From Roseomonas sp. 18066 (GTDB taxonomy: Bacteria > Pseudomonadota > Alphaproteobacteria > Acetobacterales > Acetobacteraceae), in NCBI RefSeq assembly GCF_902706185.1, contig NZ_CACSJM010000007.1, positions 1-64,000 on the forward strand: 64,000 bases of DNA, given 5' to 3'. The translations under genes were made by a program, and so were the position numbers. Below the pieces are notes generated by a model. That model ran no database searches. It saw only the letters and a program-made list of their open reading frames with translations, and was not told the origin of the DNA. How positions within the stretch are numbered: position 1 is the first letter of the stretch; each line of letters begins with the position of its first letter. Shown here piece by piece: positions 44,089 through 52,447 of this stretch.

Positions 44089-45255
44089 TCACGCGACGTT
44101 CTGTCTCGCATCCAGCATCTCCAGCACGGCGGCGGCGGCGGCGGCGCTGGGCTTGCCCTCGGCCGGTCGCAACAGGCCGAGGACGCGGGCGAAGCCTTCG
44201 CGCTGCGCCGCGGCGGCGGCCGGGTCGGTCAGCAGTTGCGTCAGGCAGGCCGAGAGCAGCGCCGGGGTGCAGCGCTCCTGCAGGAATTCCGGAATGACCG
44301 GGGCATCGGCCAGCAGGTTCACCAGGCTGACGTGCTGCACCTTGACCAGCCGGCGGACGATGGCGGCGGTGATCGGATTGACCCGGTAGCCGACGGCCAT
44401 CGGCACGCCGGCCAGCGCCACCTCGAGCGACGAGGTGCCCGACTTGATCAGCCCGGCGCCGTTCTCCCGGGCCGCGGCATAGGCGTCGAATTTCTCGCCG
44501 ATCTCCTCGACCAGGATCGGCGCCGGGTGCCAGCTGGCCGCCGCGGCGCGCACCGCCTCGGCGACCGGGCCGGCGATGGGGACAACGGGGCGCAGGCCGG
44601 GCACGGCGGCCTCTGTCAGGCGCAGCGCTTCGCCGAAGACCGGCAGCAGGCGGCCGACCTCGCTGCGGCGGCTGCCGGGCATGACCAGCACCACGCGCTC
44701 CTCCGGCGCCAGCCCGTGGCGGGCGCGGAAACGGGCGGCATCGCCCTGGTCGGCGCCCGATTCCAGGATGGAATGGCCGACGAAGCGCACCGGGATGCCG
44801 GCCCCCTCGAAGAAGGGCGCCTCGAAAGGCAGCAGCGCCAGGATGCGGTCGACCTGGGTCGCGATCTTCTTCACCCGGCCCTGGCGCCAGGCCCAGACCT
44901 GGGGGGCGACGTAATGCAGCACCGGGATGCCGAGCGGCTTCGCCCGCGTCGCCACCCGCAGCGTGAAGCCCGGGCTGTCGATGGTGACGATCAGCGCCGG
45001 GCGCCGGGCCGCGATATCGGCCACCGTCTGGTCCAGCCGCCGCGACAGGTTTCTGATGTTCGGCAGGACCTCGAGCAGGCCCATCAAAGCGAGCTCGCGC
45101 ATCGGGAAGAGGCTGGCAAAGCCGTGCTCGGCCATGCGCTCGCCGCCGATGCCGGCGAATTCCAGCCCGGGGCGCGCCTCGCGCAGCGCCGCGATCAGCC
45201 GGGCGCCCAGCGCGTCGCCCGAGGCCTCGCCGGCCACCAGATAGACCAGGGTCAT
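44089..45255 (-). CDS. lpxB: Lipid-A-disaccharide synthase
   Basis: 388 residues, GT19. Joins UDP-2,3-diacylglucosamine and lipid X to the disaccharide of lipid A at the inner membrane. Family marks: LVAGEASGDALGARLI start, GIGGERMAEHGF, MGLLEVLP, IDSPGFTLRVA, VAPQVWAWRQGRVKKI, MPGSRRSEVGRLLP and SGTSSLEVAL. The start at 45255 gives the standard N-terminus. It overlaps the carbon-nitrogen hydrolase by ATGA, an unusual setting, since lpxB usually follows lpxA and lpxI. Confidence 0.92.
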   Translation of the reverse strand: MTLVYLVAGEASGDALGARLIAALREARPGLEFAGIGGERMAEHGFASLFPMRELALMGLLEVLPNIRNLSRRLDQTVADIAARRPALIVTIDSPGFTLRVATRAKPLGIPVLHYVAPQVWAWRQGRVKKIATQVDRILALLPFEAPFFEGAGIPVRFVGHSILESGADQGDAARFRARHGLAPEERVVLVMPGSRRSEVGRLLPVFGEALRLTEAAVPGLRPVVPIAGPVAEAVRAAAASWHPAPILVEEIGEKFDAYAAARENGAGLIKSGTSSLEVALAGVPMAVGYRVNPITAAIVRRLVKVQHVSLVNLLADAPVIPEFLQERCTPALLSACLTQLLTDPAAAAAQREGFARVLGLLRPAEGKPSAAAAAAVLEMLDARQNVA

Positions 45256-46142
45256 GCGAAGGCCGCCGGCTGGGCCGCGCCGAAGCGCTGCTGCGGCCAG
45301 TCGCGGTGGTTGAAGACGGCGCCGTCGCGGCGGACGCTTTCGATGCGGGCGGGGTCGAGCTCGGCGAAGACCCATTGCGCCGCGTCGAGCCTGCCTTCCG
45401 TCACCACGCCATCCTTGGCGAAGCCGCGATCGACCGGGCCATAGACGCCGGCGAGGCCTCGGTTGACGTCGAGCGCCGCCGACCAGGGCGCCTCGCCCAC
45501 GGTCGCGCAGATGGCGACGAAGCACTGGTTCTCCAGCGCCCGCGCCTGGGCCGAGATGCGGATGCGGTTGAAGCCGTGCAGCGTGTCGGTGCAGCTGGGC
45601 ACCAGCACCAGCCAGGCGCCGGCCTCGACCTGGCGGCGGACATGCTCGGGGAATTCGCTGTCATAGCAGACCGAGATGCCGATGCGGCCCCAGGGGGTGT
45701 CGAAGACCGCGGGCGCGGCGCCGGGGGAGACGCCCCAGCGCTCGGCCTCGAAGCGGGTCATGGCGTGCTTGTCCTGGAAGGCCAGGCGGCCCTCCGGGTC
45801 GATCAGCGGCGCCCGGTTGATGATTTTTCCGTCGCCGCTGCGCATGGCGAGCGTGCCGGGCTGCAGCCACAGCCCATGGCGGCGGGCGGCGGCGCGCATT
45901 TCCTCGAGGATCGCGGGGGCGGCATCGACCATGGCGGAGAGCTCCTCCGCCTCCTCCGCAGGCGCCTTGCCCACCAGCGCGGCGCCGAGCTCGACCGAGG
46001 CGTATTCCGGCAGCACCGCCAGATCCACCCCCTGGGCGCGGGCCTCGGCCAGCCAGCGGTCCAGCTTCTTCCCCCAGTCAGGGATGCTGGCGGGACGCTC
46101 CACGGGATATTGCAGCAGGCCGAGGCGCAGCGGGCGGGTCAT
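45252..46142 (-). CDS. Carbon-nitrogen hydrolase (nitrilase superfamily)
   Basis: 296 residues with the complete Glu-Lys-Cys triad: E46 in LPEYAS, K125 in QDKHAMTRFE and C159 in ISVCYDSEFPE. These enzymes hydrolyse amides or nitriles; the arrangement with an adjoining GNAT gene (ATGA overlap) resembles known GNAT/amidase pairs in which the acetyltransferase and amidase act on the same small compound. Substrate unknown. Confidence 0.85.
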   Translation of the reverse strand: MTRPLRLGLLQYPVERPASIPDWGKKLDRWLAEARAQGVDLAVLPEYASVELGAALVGKAPAEEAEELSAMVDAAPAILEEMRAAARRHGLWLQPGTLAMRSGDGKIINRAPLIDPEGRLAFQDKHAMTRFEAERWGVSPGAAPAVFDTPWGRIGISVCYDSEFPEHVRRQVEAGAWLVLVPSCTDTLHGFNRIRISAQARALENQCFVAICATVGEAPWSAALDVNRGLAGVYGPVDRGFAKDGVVTEGRLDAAQWVFAELDPARIESVRRDGAVFNHRDWPQQRFGAAQPAAFA

Positions 46143-46738
46143 GCGAGGGCCTTATGCCAGAAGTCGAGGCGGTGCTCTTTTTCGGATGCCTCGCCGGGAC
46201 CCTTCCAGGACATGCGGCAGGAGACGCCCTCCAGCGGCGCGTAGCCGCGCTTGGCCCAGAAGCCGTTCAGCGGGGTGTAATCGGCCGGCTTGCGCGGATC
46301 GGCCGGGTCGCGGGCGACGGCGCAGAAGGTGGTGCGGGACAGGCCCAGGCTGGCGGCATGCGCCTCGCGCCGGCGGAAGAATTCCACGCCCGCGCCGCGG
46401 CCACGATAGGGGCTCAGAAGAACGCTCTCGCCGAAATAGCAGTAGGCGGCGGGGTCGAGGGCAGCGGCGGTGAAGGCGTTCCGCACCGTGGCATGGGTCC
46501 CGGCCATGGGCTCGCAGGTGGCGGCGCCGACCGGGGTGTCGCCGTCGAAGCAGGTGATCACCGCGGCGCCCGGCGAGGCGGCATAGGTCGCCAGGTAGCG
46601 CTGCTCATAGGCTTCGTCGCCCGCGTAGAGATAGGGCCAGTCGCGGAAGACGGCGATGCGCAGCCGGGCCAGGTGCGGCAGCCAGGGCTGCAGGCCATCG
46701 CCGCGCAGCGTCTCGAAGCGGAGGGGGGAGGGCGCCAT
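46139..46738 (-). CDS. GNAT-family N-acetyltransferase
   Basis: 199 residues from ATG 46738. Acetyl-CoA site seen in VLLSPYRGRGAGVEFFRRRE (Q/RxxGxG/A type, about 113-132), with preceding AVITCFDGDTPVGAATCE strands. Acceptor unknown. It is coupled to the nitrilase by a 4-base overlap and lies 41 bases downstream of the isochorismatase gene, so the four genes to lpxB are likely one transcript. Confidence 0.78.
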   Translation of the reverse strand: MAPSPLRFETLRGDGLQPWLPHLARLRIAVFRDWPYLYAGDEAYEQRYLATYAASPGAAVITCFDGDTPVGAATCEPMAGTHATVRNAFTAAALDPAAYCYFGESVLLSPYRGRGAGVEFFRRREAHAASLGLSRTTFCAVARDPADPRKPADYTPLNGFWAKRGYAPLEGVSCRMSWKGPGEASEKEHRLDFWHKALA

Positions 46739-46779
46739 GGCCTCCCCGATAGCGCAATCCGGGGAGGCTTGCGAGCGGG

Positions 46780-47418
46780 TCAGTCGGGCTGGTTGCGGGC
46801 GCGCCAGCGGTGGATCTCGGCGATGGCGGTGGCGCTGTCGATGATGTCGGCGTAGCGGCGGCCGACATCGCGCAGGTTCACCGCGTGGCTTTCGGGGTCG
46901 TGGTCGCCGACGCAGTCCTCGGCGACGAAGGTGCGGAAGCCCAGCGAGAAGCAGTCGTTGACGCTGGCGCGGACGCAGCCGCTGGTGATGCAGCCGGCGA
47001 CGATGACGCTGTCGACGCGCTCGCGGGTCAGGATGGCGGCGGCGGGGGTGGCGAAGAAGATCGAGGGGGCGGATTTCACCAGCACCACGTCCGGGTTTTC
47101 CGCGGCGATGCGCGGGTCGAGTTCGGCCTCCGGCGAGCCGGGGGCGAAGTCCTTGACGGCCGCGATCTTCCAATGGGGTGCGGCGCGGGGGCTGTCATAG
47201 GCGTTGACGCAGGCGATGACGGGCAGGCCGGCGGCCTTGGCGGCGCGGATCAGGGGGATGGTGTTCTGCACCGCGCGGTCGACCATGGCGGCGCCGCCCA
47301 TGGGAAAGGCCGGGTCGGTGAAGCCGCGCTGGAAGTCGACGACGACCAGCCCCGGCTTCGCCCCGAAGCCCAGGGTGATCGCCCCATACCCCCGTTGCGC
47401 ATAGACATCCGCTGCCAT
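46780..47418 (-). CDS. Isochorismatase-family cysteine hydrolase (N-carbamoylsarcosine amidase-like)
   Basis: 212 residues. Catalytic triad visible as D28 (VVDFQRGF), K115 (VLVKSAPS) and C148 in GCITSGCVRAS. The AFPMGGA and AVNLRDVGRRYADI segments fit N-carbamoylsarcosine amidase-type members rather than isochorismatase proper. It would hydrolyse a carbamoyl or amide compound. First gene of the operon leading to lpxB; a solo terminator hairpin precedes it and separates it from the upstream binding-protein gene. Confidence 0.8.
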   Translation of the reverse strand: MAADVYAQRGYGAITLGFGAKPGLVVVDFQRGFTDPAFPMGGAAMVDRAVQNTIPLIRAAKAAGLPVIACVNAYDSPRAAPHWKIAAVKDFAPGSPEAELDPRIAAENPDVVLVKSAPSIFFATPAAAILTRERVDSVIVAGCITSGCVRASVNDCFSLGFRTFVAEDCVGDHDPESHAVNLRDVGRRYADIIDSATAIAEIHRWRARNQPD

Positions 47419-47441
47419 TCCGGCACCCCGCTGTTAAGGAA

Positions 47442-47485
47442 TAGAAAGAAGATGGGGGTCTGGGGGAATTCTTTCCCCCAGCCTT
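47442..47485 (-). repeat. Solo right arm of the terminator repeat (copy F)
   Basis: Between two minus-strand genes, a single hairpin in minus orientation with the conserved ACCCCCATCTTCTTTCTAT tail and the AGGCT outer end. No interior of the unit and no second arm are present. Confidence 0.7.
47444..47481 (-). terminator. Hairpin after the binding-protein gene
   Basis: CTGGGGGAA and TTCCCCCAG pair around TTCT (47460-47481), with a T-rich tail on the minus strand. Eight bases beyond the stop at 47490. Confidence 0.65.
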
Positions 47486-47489
47486 TGTC

Positions 47490-49094
47490 TTATGCTTTTT
47501 CCAGGTTCCAGAAGAACTGCACGGGCGACAGCACCATGCCCTTCAGGTTGTTGCGGAAGGCCATAGGCTGTTCGACCAGTCCGCCGGGCACATAGGGCAC
47601 GGTCTCGAAGGCGCGTTTTTCCATCTCCGCCGCGATGGATTTCTGCCGGTCGGTGTCGGCGGTCGCGAGCCACTGGTCGCGCAGCCCTTCCAGGGTCGGG
47701 TCTTCCGGCCAGCCGAACCAGGCGGTCGCCCCGTTCGCCCGCACCAGCGGGTGCAGCGCCGGGTTGAGCGTGTCGGCGCAGGACCAGAGGGTGTGGAAGA
47801 CCGACCAGCCGCCCTGGTCGGGGCCGCCGCGGTTGGCGCGCTTGCCGATGAAGCTGGCCCAGTCGGTGGAGATGAGCTCGACATTCATGCCCAGCTTCTG
47901 CAGCAGGGCCTGGGTGACGAGGGACTGGTTGTAGGCGATGGGCTGGTCGGCCGGCGCCAGCAGCACGACTTTCTCGTTGGCGTAGCCGGCGGCCTTCAGC
48001 ATCGCCTTGGCGGCTTCCAGGTCGCCCTTCATGGCCTCCGCCCCGCCGGCGCCTGAGGACATGGGCGAGCCCGGCGTGAAGAAGGTCTTTGCCTGCCTGT
48101 AGTAGTCGGGGCTGCCGACGACGGCCTGCATATAGTCGTCCTGCTTCACCGCCATCATCACCGCGCGGCGGATGCCCGGGTTGTTGAAGGGCGGCTGCAG
48201 GTGGTTGAAGCGCATCAGCAGGAACAGGCCGAGCGGCACGTTCTGGATGGTGATGTTGCGGTCGCGCTTGAGGACGGGCAGCAGGTCGACGGGCGGCTGC
48301 TCGTACCAGTCGACCTCGCCCTGGACGAGCGCGCCGACGGCGGCGGCGGGCTCGGTCAGCGCCAGCCATTCGATGCGGTCGATCTTGGCCACCTTGCCGC
48401 CGGCGGCCCAGGAGGGGGTTTCCTCGCGCGGGACGTATTTGTCGAAGCGGGTGTAGATGGCGTTCTGCCCCGGCACCCATTCGCGCTGCTGGAAGGCCCA
48501 GGGGCCGGAGCCGATGGCTTCGGCGATCGGCTTGGAGGCGTCCGCCGAGGCGATCCGCTCCGGCATGATGAAGGGCACGTTGGACGAGAGTTTTCCCAGC
48601 GCATCCGGCAGCAGGGGAAACGGCTTCTTCAGGTTGATCCGGAAGGTGCGGGCGTCGACCGCCGCATAGCTTTCGACAAACGTCGCAAAAGTCTGGCCGA
48701 AGGCGTCGCGCTTCGACCAGCGCTGGATCGAGGCGATGCAATCCGCCGCCCCCACCCGCTGGCCGTCATGGAAGGCCAGCCCGTCGCGCAGGTGGAAGGT
48801 CCAGGACAGCTGGTCGGGTGCCGTCTCCCAGGCCTGCACCATCTGCGGGCGGATCTGGAAATTGGCGTCGGTGGCGAAGAGCGTGTCGTAGATCAGGTAG
48901 CCATGGTTGCGGATGACGTAGCTGGTGGCGACGATCGGGTCGAGCGAGGGCAGCGGCGTCGAGGGGATGAAGCGCAGCGTCGCGCTGCGGCTGGCGGCCG
49001 TGCCCTGGGCGCGGGCGAAATGCGGGGTGGCGAGGCCCCCCGCGGCGGCAAGGCCGGCTGCCCCGGCAAGCAGGTGGCGACGGTGAAGCGTCAT
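47490..49094 (-). CDS. ABC transporter substrate-binding protein, family 5 (orphan)
   Basis: 534 residues. N-terminus MTLHRRHLLAGAAGLAAAGG looks like a Tat-type signal (RRHLLAG), cleaved near HFARAQG. Family marks: SLDPIVATSYVIRNHGYLIYDTLFA, the DGLAFHDGQRVGAADCIASI segment and NPGIRRAVMMAVKQ. Closest in the window to the binding protein at 31797, but no permease or ATPase adjoins it. Divergent from a GntR/FCD regulator that probably controls it. Confidence 0.84.
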   Translation of the reverse strand: MTLHRRHLLAGAAGLAAAGGLATPHFARAQGTAASRSATLRFIPSTPLPSLDPIVATSYVIRNHGYLIYDTLFATDANFQIRPQMVQAWETAPDQLSWTFHLRDGLAFHDGQRVGAADCIASIQRWSKRDAFGQTFATFVESYAAVDARTFRINLKKPFPLLPDALGKLSSNVPFIMPERIASADASKPIAEAIGSGPWAFQQREWVPGQNAIYTRFDKYVPREETPSWAAGGKVAKIDRIEWLALTEPAAAVGALVQGEVDWYEQPPVDLLPVLKRDRNITIQNVPLGLFLLMRFNHLQPPFNNPGIRRAVMMAVKQDDYMQAVVGSPDYYRQAKTFFTPGSPMSSGAGGAEAMKGDLEAAKAMLKAAGYANEKVVLLAPADQPIAYNQSLVTQALLQKLGMNVELISTDWASFIGKRANRGGPDQGGWSVFHTLWSCADTLNPALHPLVRANGATAWFGWPEDPTLEGLRDQWLATADTDRQKSIAAEMEKRAFETVPYVPGGLVEQPMAFRNNLKGMVLSPVQFFWNLEKA

Positions 49095-49223
49095 CGGGGA
49101 ACTCCTCGGCGGGCCGGCGACGGCCAGGGCTCGTGATGGTTCAGCAAGGAATGGGTAGCAAAAATCAGGCCGGGCAGGGTGGCGATGGCGCGGTTTCGCG
49201 CCGCGGTCGTCTCAGGACGGTAG

Positions 49224-49235
49224 AATTTATACAAT
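49224..49235. promoter_or_regulatory. Candidate GntR/FCD operator AATTTATACAAT
   Basis: An AT-rich imperfect palindrome related to TTGTATACAA-type FCD regulator sites, standing in the 250-base divergent gap (49095-49344) between the binding-protein and regulator genes. The rest of the gap is GC-rich without a clear promoter. Confidence 0.35.
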
Positions 49236-49344
49236 CTATTCGTCAACAATGTCGGCGGGGCTGACAGCGCCCCCGGCGGCCGATACACCGCCGCCCCAGG
49301 ACAGAACGCCCGCCCAGGCCGCCCAAGGCCCGACAGGAGACCGC

Positions 49345-50016
49345 ATGACCACCCTGAAGCACCGCACCGTCTCGGCCGCGCTGCTGGAGGAAATCCGACG
49401 CCGCGTGCTGGACGGCAGCTATCCGGCCGGCAGCCAGCTGCGCCAGGACATGCTGGCCGAGGAATTCGGCGTCAGCCGGATCCCGGTGCGCGAGGCGCTG
49501 TTCCAGCTGGAGGCGGAGGGCTTCGTCCGCATCTCGCCGCACAAGGGCGCGACGGTCGCCGCCCTGTCGATCGCCGAGCTGGAGGAGGCCTTCGAGCTGC
49601 GCGCGCTGCTGGAGCCGCGGCTGCTGCGGCATTCGGCGCCGGCGCTGACCGAGGCCGATTTCACGCGGATCGAGACGGTGCTGGCCGATTATTCCCAGGC
49701 GCTGGCGGCGCGCGACACGGCGCGCTGGGGCGAGCTGAACACGGTGCTGCACCTGGCGCTGTACAGCCGCGCCGGCAAGCCGCGCACCGAGGCGCTGGTG
49801 GCCAGCCTGCTGCAGGAATGCGACCGCTACACCCGGCTGCAGCTGTCGACCGAGCCCGCCAGCCTGCAGCGTGCCGACAGCGAGCACCGGGAGCTGGTGC
49901 GGCTGTGCCGCGCCGGCCAGGCGCGGGAGGCCGGGCTGCTGCTGAAGGCGCATGTCGAGCATGTCGGGCGGGCGTTGGCGGTGTTCCTGCGCGAGCAGGG
50001 GAAGGTGTCGGGCTGA
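49345..50016 (+). CDS. GntR-family transcriptional regulator, FCD type
   Basis: 223 residues: winged helix with GSQLRQDMLAEEFGVSRIPVREALFQLEAEGFV (about 27-60), then an all-helical FCD effector domain with the ELRALLEPRLLR and LHLALYSRAG segments and the late SEHRELVRLCRAG histidine that coordinates metal in many members. ACAGGAG precedes the ATG at 49345. Likely represses the divergent ABC binding protein and itself. Confidence 0.82.
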   Translation: MTTLKHRTVSAALLEEIRRRVLDGSYPAGSQLRQDMLAEEFGVSRIPVREALFQLEAEGFVRISPHKGATVAALSIAELEEAFELRALLEPRLLRHSAPALTEADFTRIETVLADYSQALAARDTARWGELNTVLHLALYSRAGKPRTEALVASLLQECDRYTRLQLSTEPASLQRADSEHRELVRLCRAGQAREAGLLLKAHVEHVGRALAVFLREQGKVSG

Positions 50017-50097
50017 CCGGCCTTCGGGTGGATCGGCTGACGCCGAGTTCATCCCGGCGCGATGGCGCCGTCAGCAGGGGTGGTGCAGAAGCGGGGC

Positions 50098-51168
50098 ATG
50101 TCCATGGCCTCCGCTGCTCCCTCCGCCCGTCCTGGCCCCGCGCCGCTGATCGCCGGCGACCTGCTGCCGCCGATCGCCCTGCCGGATGCCGAAGGCCAGG
50201 CCTTCGACCTGTTCCACCAGAGCCTGGCCGGGCTGCATCTGCTGCTGATCCTGGGCCGGGCGCCCGGGGCCGAGCGCCTCGCCGCCATCGAGGCCGCGGC
50301 CAGCGCGCGCCAGGGCCGCGTGGTCGTGATCACCGGCGCCAGGCCCGACGGCGCCCGGCGCGGCAGCGGCCCGGTGCGGCTGTTCGACCCGGAGCGCCGC
50401 TTCTTCGCCGCGCTGGGTGTCGCCGACAACGCCGTCGCCGTGCTGTCGCCGCGCGGCCGGCTGGCCTTCCTGCGCGGCGGCGAAGGCGCGCTGGAGATGG
50501 CGCTGGACCTGCTGCCCGAAGCGCCGCCGGCACCGACGGAAATCCGCCGCACGGGCGCGCCGGCGCTGCTGATCCCCGGCGTGCTGGAGCCCGATTTCTG
50601 CGCGACCCTGATCGCGCATTGGAAGAAAGGCGAGAAGACGCGTGACCGCGTCGCCTCCGCCGAAGGCGCGGCCGGGGCGGCGCAGCAGATCAAGCGGCGC
50701 AGCGATGTCTGGCTGGACGATGCCGCGCTCTACGCCACCTATCGCCAGCGGCTGGAGCGGCGCGTGCTGCCGGAGCTGTGGCGCGCCTATCGCTTCCGCG
50801 CCGCCAGCTTCGAGGCGCCGCGCATCGGCTGCTACGCGGCCGAGGACCGGGGCGGCTTCGGCGCGCATCGCGACAACCGCACCCCCTTCACCGCGCATCG
50901 CCGCTTCGCCATGAGCCTGAACCTGAACACGGGGGCCTATCGCGGCGGCGCGCTGCGCTTCGCCGAGTTCGGGCCCGAGCTCTACGAGCCCGAGGCCGGC
51001 GGCGCCGTGCTGTTCTGCTGCGACCTGATGCACGAGGCGCTGCCGGTGACCGAGGGCGAGCGCTTCGCCATCTTCACCTTCCTGACCGATGCCGAGGGCG
51101 CGCGGCAGGAGCAGGCGCTGATCGCCCAGCGCCAGGCCGCCGGCGAGCGCGGCGTGGCGGTGCGTTAG
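50098..51168 (+). CDS. 2OG-Fe(II) oxygenase with N-terminal redoxin-like domain
   Basis: 356 residues. Residues about 20-140 look like a peroxiredoxin/AhpC-type fold (GDLLPPIALPDAEGQAFDL start, strands, VVVITGARPD) but without catalytic cysteines. The C-terminal half is a prolyl-4-hydroxylase-type oxygenase: iron ligands H257 and D259 in GAHRDN, H312 in MHEALPV and arginine in GERFAIFTF for 2-oxoglutarate. An ATG at 50062 could add 12 residues. It may hydroxylate a protein or small molecule; the non-catalytic N-domain may be a binding module. Confidence 0.72.
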   Translation: MSMASAAPSARPGPAPLIAGDLLPPIALPDAEGQAFDLFHQSLAGLHLLLILGRAPGAERLAAIEAAASARQGRVVVITGARPDGARRGSGPVRLFDPERRFFAALGVADNAVAVLSPRGRLAFLRGGEGALEMALDLLPEAPPAPTEIRRTGAPALLIPGVLEPDFCATLIAHWKKGEKTRDRVASAEGAAGAAQQIKRRSDVWLDDAALYATYRQRLERRVLPELWRAYRFRAASFEAPRIGCYAAEDRGGFGAHRDNRTPFTAHRRFAMSLNLNTGAYRGGALRFAEFGPELYEPEAGGAVLFCCDLMHEALPVTEGERFAIFTFLTDAEGARQEQALIAQRQAAGERGVAVR

Positions 51169-51596
51169 TCGAGGAAGTCTTTCTTCAGCTGCTCCAGGCC
51201 GCGGTTGCGGGCGACGAGGTGCTTCACCGCGCAATCGGCCGAGGCCAGGGACTGGGCATTGCCGTCGCCGAAGACCGTCTCCAGCAGGCGGCAATCGGCG
51301 GCGACATAGCTTTCCCAGGCGGATTGCCCGTCCTCCAGCAGCTTCGCCGCCGCCGGATAGTCGGTGCCCAAGGGGCCGGGGCGCGCCAGCCTGGCGCGCA
51401 GGGCGCCGAGCAGGCGGGCCTGCTGCGCCATCGCCTGCTCCTCGGCCTCGCCATAGCATTGCGCGGATTCGAGGCCGCCCTGCGCGGCGCGCAGGCAGCG
51501 CGACAGAGCGACATCGGGCGCCGGCGGCGTCGCGGCCGCGGCCGGCAGGGCGGCCGCGATCAACAGCGGGATGGCACGGATGGCAAAGCGGATCAT
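51165..51596 (-). CDS. LprI-like (DUF1311) secreted protein
   Basis: 143 residues with a signal peptide (MIRFAIRAIPLLIAAALPAA, cleavage near AAA-T). The mature part holds the DUF1311 pattern of paired cysteines (C34, C47 and two late ones near 102 and 122 by eye), with GQSAWESYVAADC matching the family Q-x-W-x-x-Y-x-x-x-x-C core. Lysozyme inhibitor LprI of mycobacteria belongs here, but function in this organism is not shown. Ends overlap the convergent oxygenase gene by 4 bases. Confidence 0.7.
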   Translation of the reverse strand: MIRFAIRAIPLLIAAALPAAAATPPAPDVALSRCLRAAQGGLESAQCYGEAEEQAMAQQARLLGALRARLARPGPLGTDYPAAAKLLEDGQSAWESYVAADCRLLETVFGDGNAQSLASADCAVKHLVARNRGLEQLKKDFLD

Positions 51597-51689
51597 GGGC
51601 GGCGGGCTCGTCGGTGGATCGGGCGCGCAGTCCAGGCCCGCGGCGCCACGCCGGCAAGGCCGGCGGCCATCACCTCCGCGTGCGAGAAA

Positions 51690-52400
51690 TCACTCGGCGT
51701 AGATCATCTTCCGCGTCATGCCGCCATCGGACAGGAATTCGGCGCCGGTGACGAAGCCCGCCTCGGGGCCGGTCAGGAAGGCGACAAGGGAAGAAATGTC
51801 TTCGGCTTTCCCGACGCGGCCGGCGGGGTGCTGCGCGTGGTCCTTGGCGCTGAGCGCGCTGGCCTGGACGTCGATCCACCCCGGGCTGACGCAGTTGACG
51901 CGGATCGCCGGGCCGAGGCTGACCGCCAGCGCATGGGTCAGCGCCAGCAGCCCGCCCTTGCTGGCCGAATAGGATTCGGTGTTGGGCTCCGACTGATGCG
52001 CGCGGCTGGAGGCGATGGTGACGATGCTGCCCTTCGCCGCCGCCAGCATTCTTTCGGACGCCTTGGCCAGCAGGAAGGCGCTGGTCAGGTTGATGTCGAG
52101 CACGCGGCGCCATTCGGCGAGGCTGAGTTCCGCGATCGGCTTGCGGATCATGATGCCGGCATTGCAGACCAGCGCGTCCAGCCTGCCTTCTTCCCGTTCG
52201 ATGCCGGCGACCAGGGCGTTCACGGCTTCCTCGTCGCCCATGTCGGCGATGACGTGGCGGCTGCCGCTATCCCCCGGCTTGATGTCGGCGGTGACGACGC
52301 GCCAGCCGTCGCGCTTCAGCCGGGCGGCGATGCCGGCGCCGATGCCCTGCGCCGCGCCGGTCACCAGGGCCACTCTTTGGTCGGATGCTGTGCTGCTCAT
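51690..52400 (-). CDS. Short-chain dehydrogenase/reductase
   Basis: 236 residues from the ATG at 52400; the open frame starts 12 residues earlier without support. Classical SDR: cofactor motif TGAAQGIGAGIA, VCNAG, catalytic Ser in IASSRA and YSASKGG (Tyr and Lys), then VNCVSPGWIDV. Oxidizes or reduces an alcohol/carbonyl with NAD(P). Located just downstream of the Bug binding protein on the same strand, with a 47-base gap; may share its transcript. Confidence 0.83.
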   Translation of the reverse strand: MSSTASDQRVALVTGAAQGIGAGIAARLKRDGWRVVTADIKPGDSGSRHVIADMGDEEAVNALVAGIEREEGRLDALVCNAGIMIRKPIAELSLAEWRRVLDINLTSAFLLAKASERMLAAAKGSIVTIASSRAHQSEPNTESYSASKGGLLALTHALAVSLGPAIRVNCVSPGWIDVQASALSAKDHAQHPAGRVGKAEDISSLVAFLTGPEAGFVTGAEFLSDGGMTRKMIYAE

Positions 52401-52447
52401 GATGCCGGGAATAATGCGTGCGGCGCCCGGCCGCACGCATCACGTTT

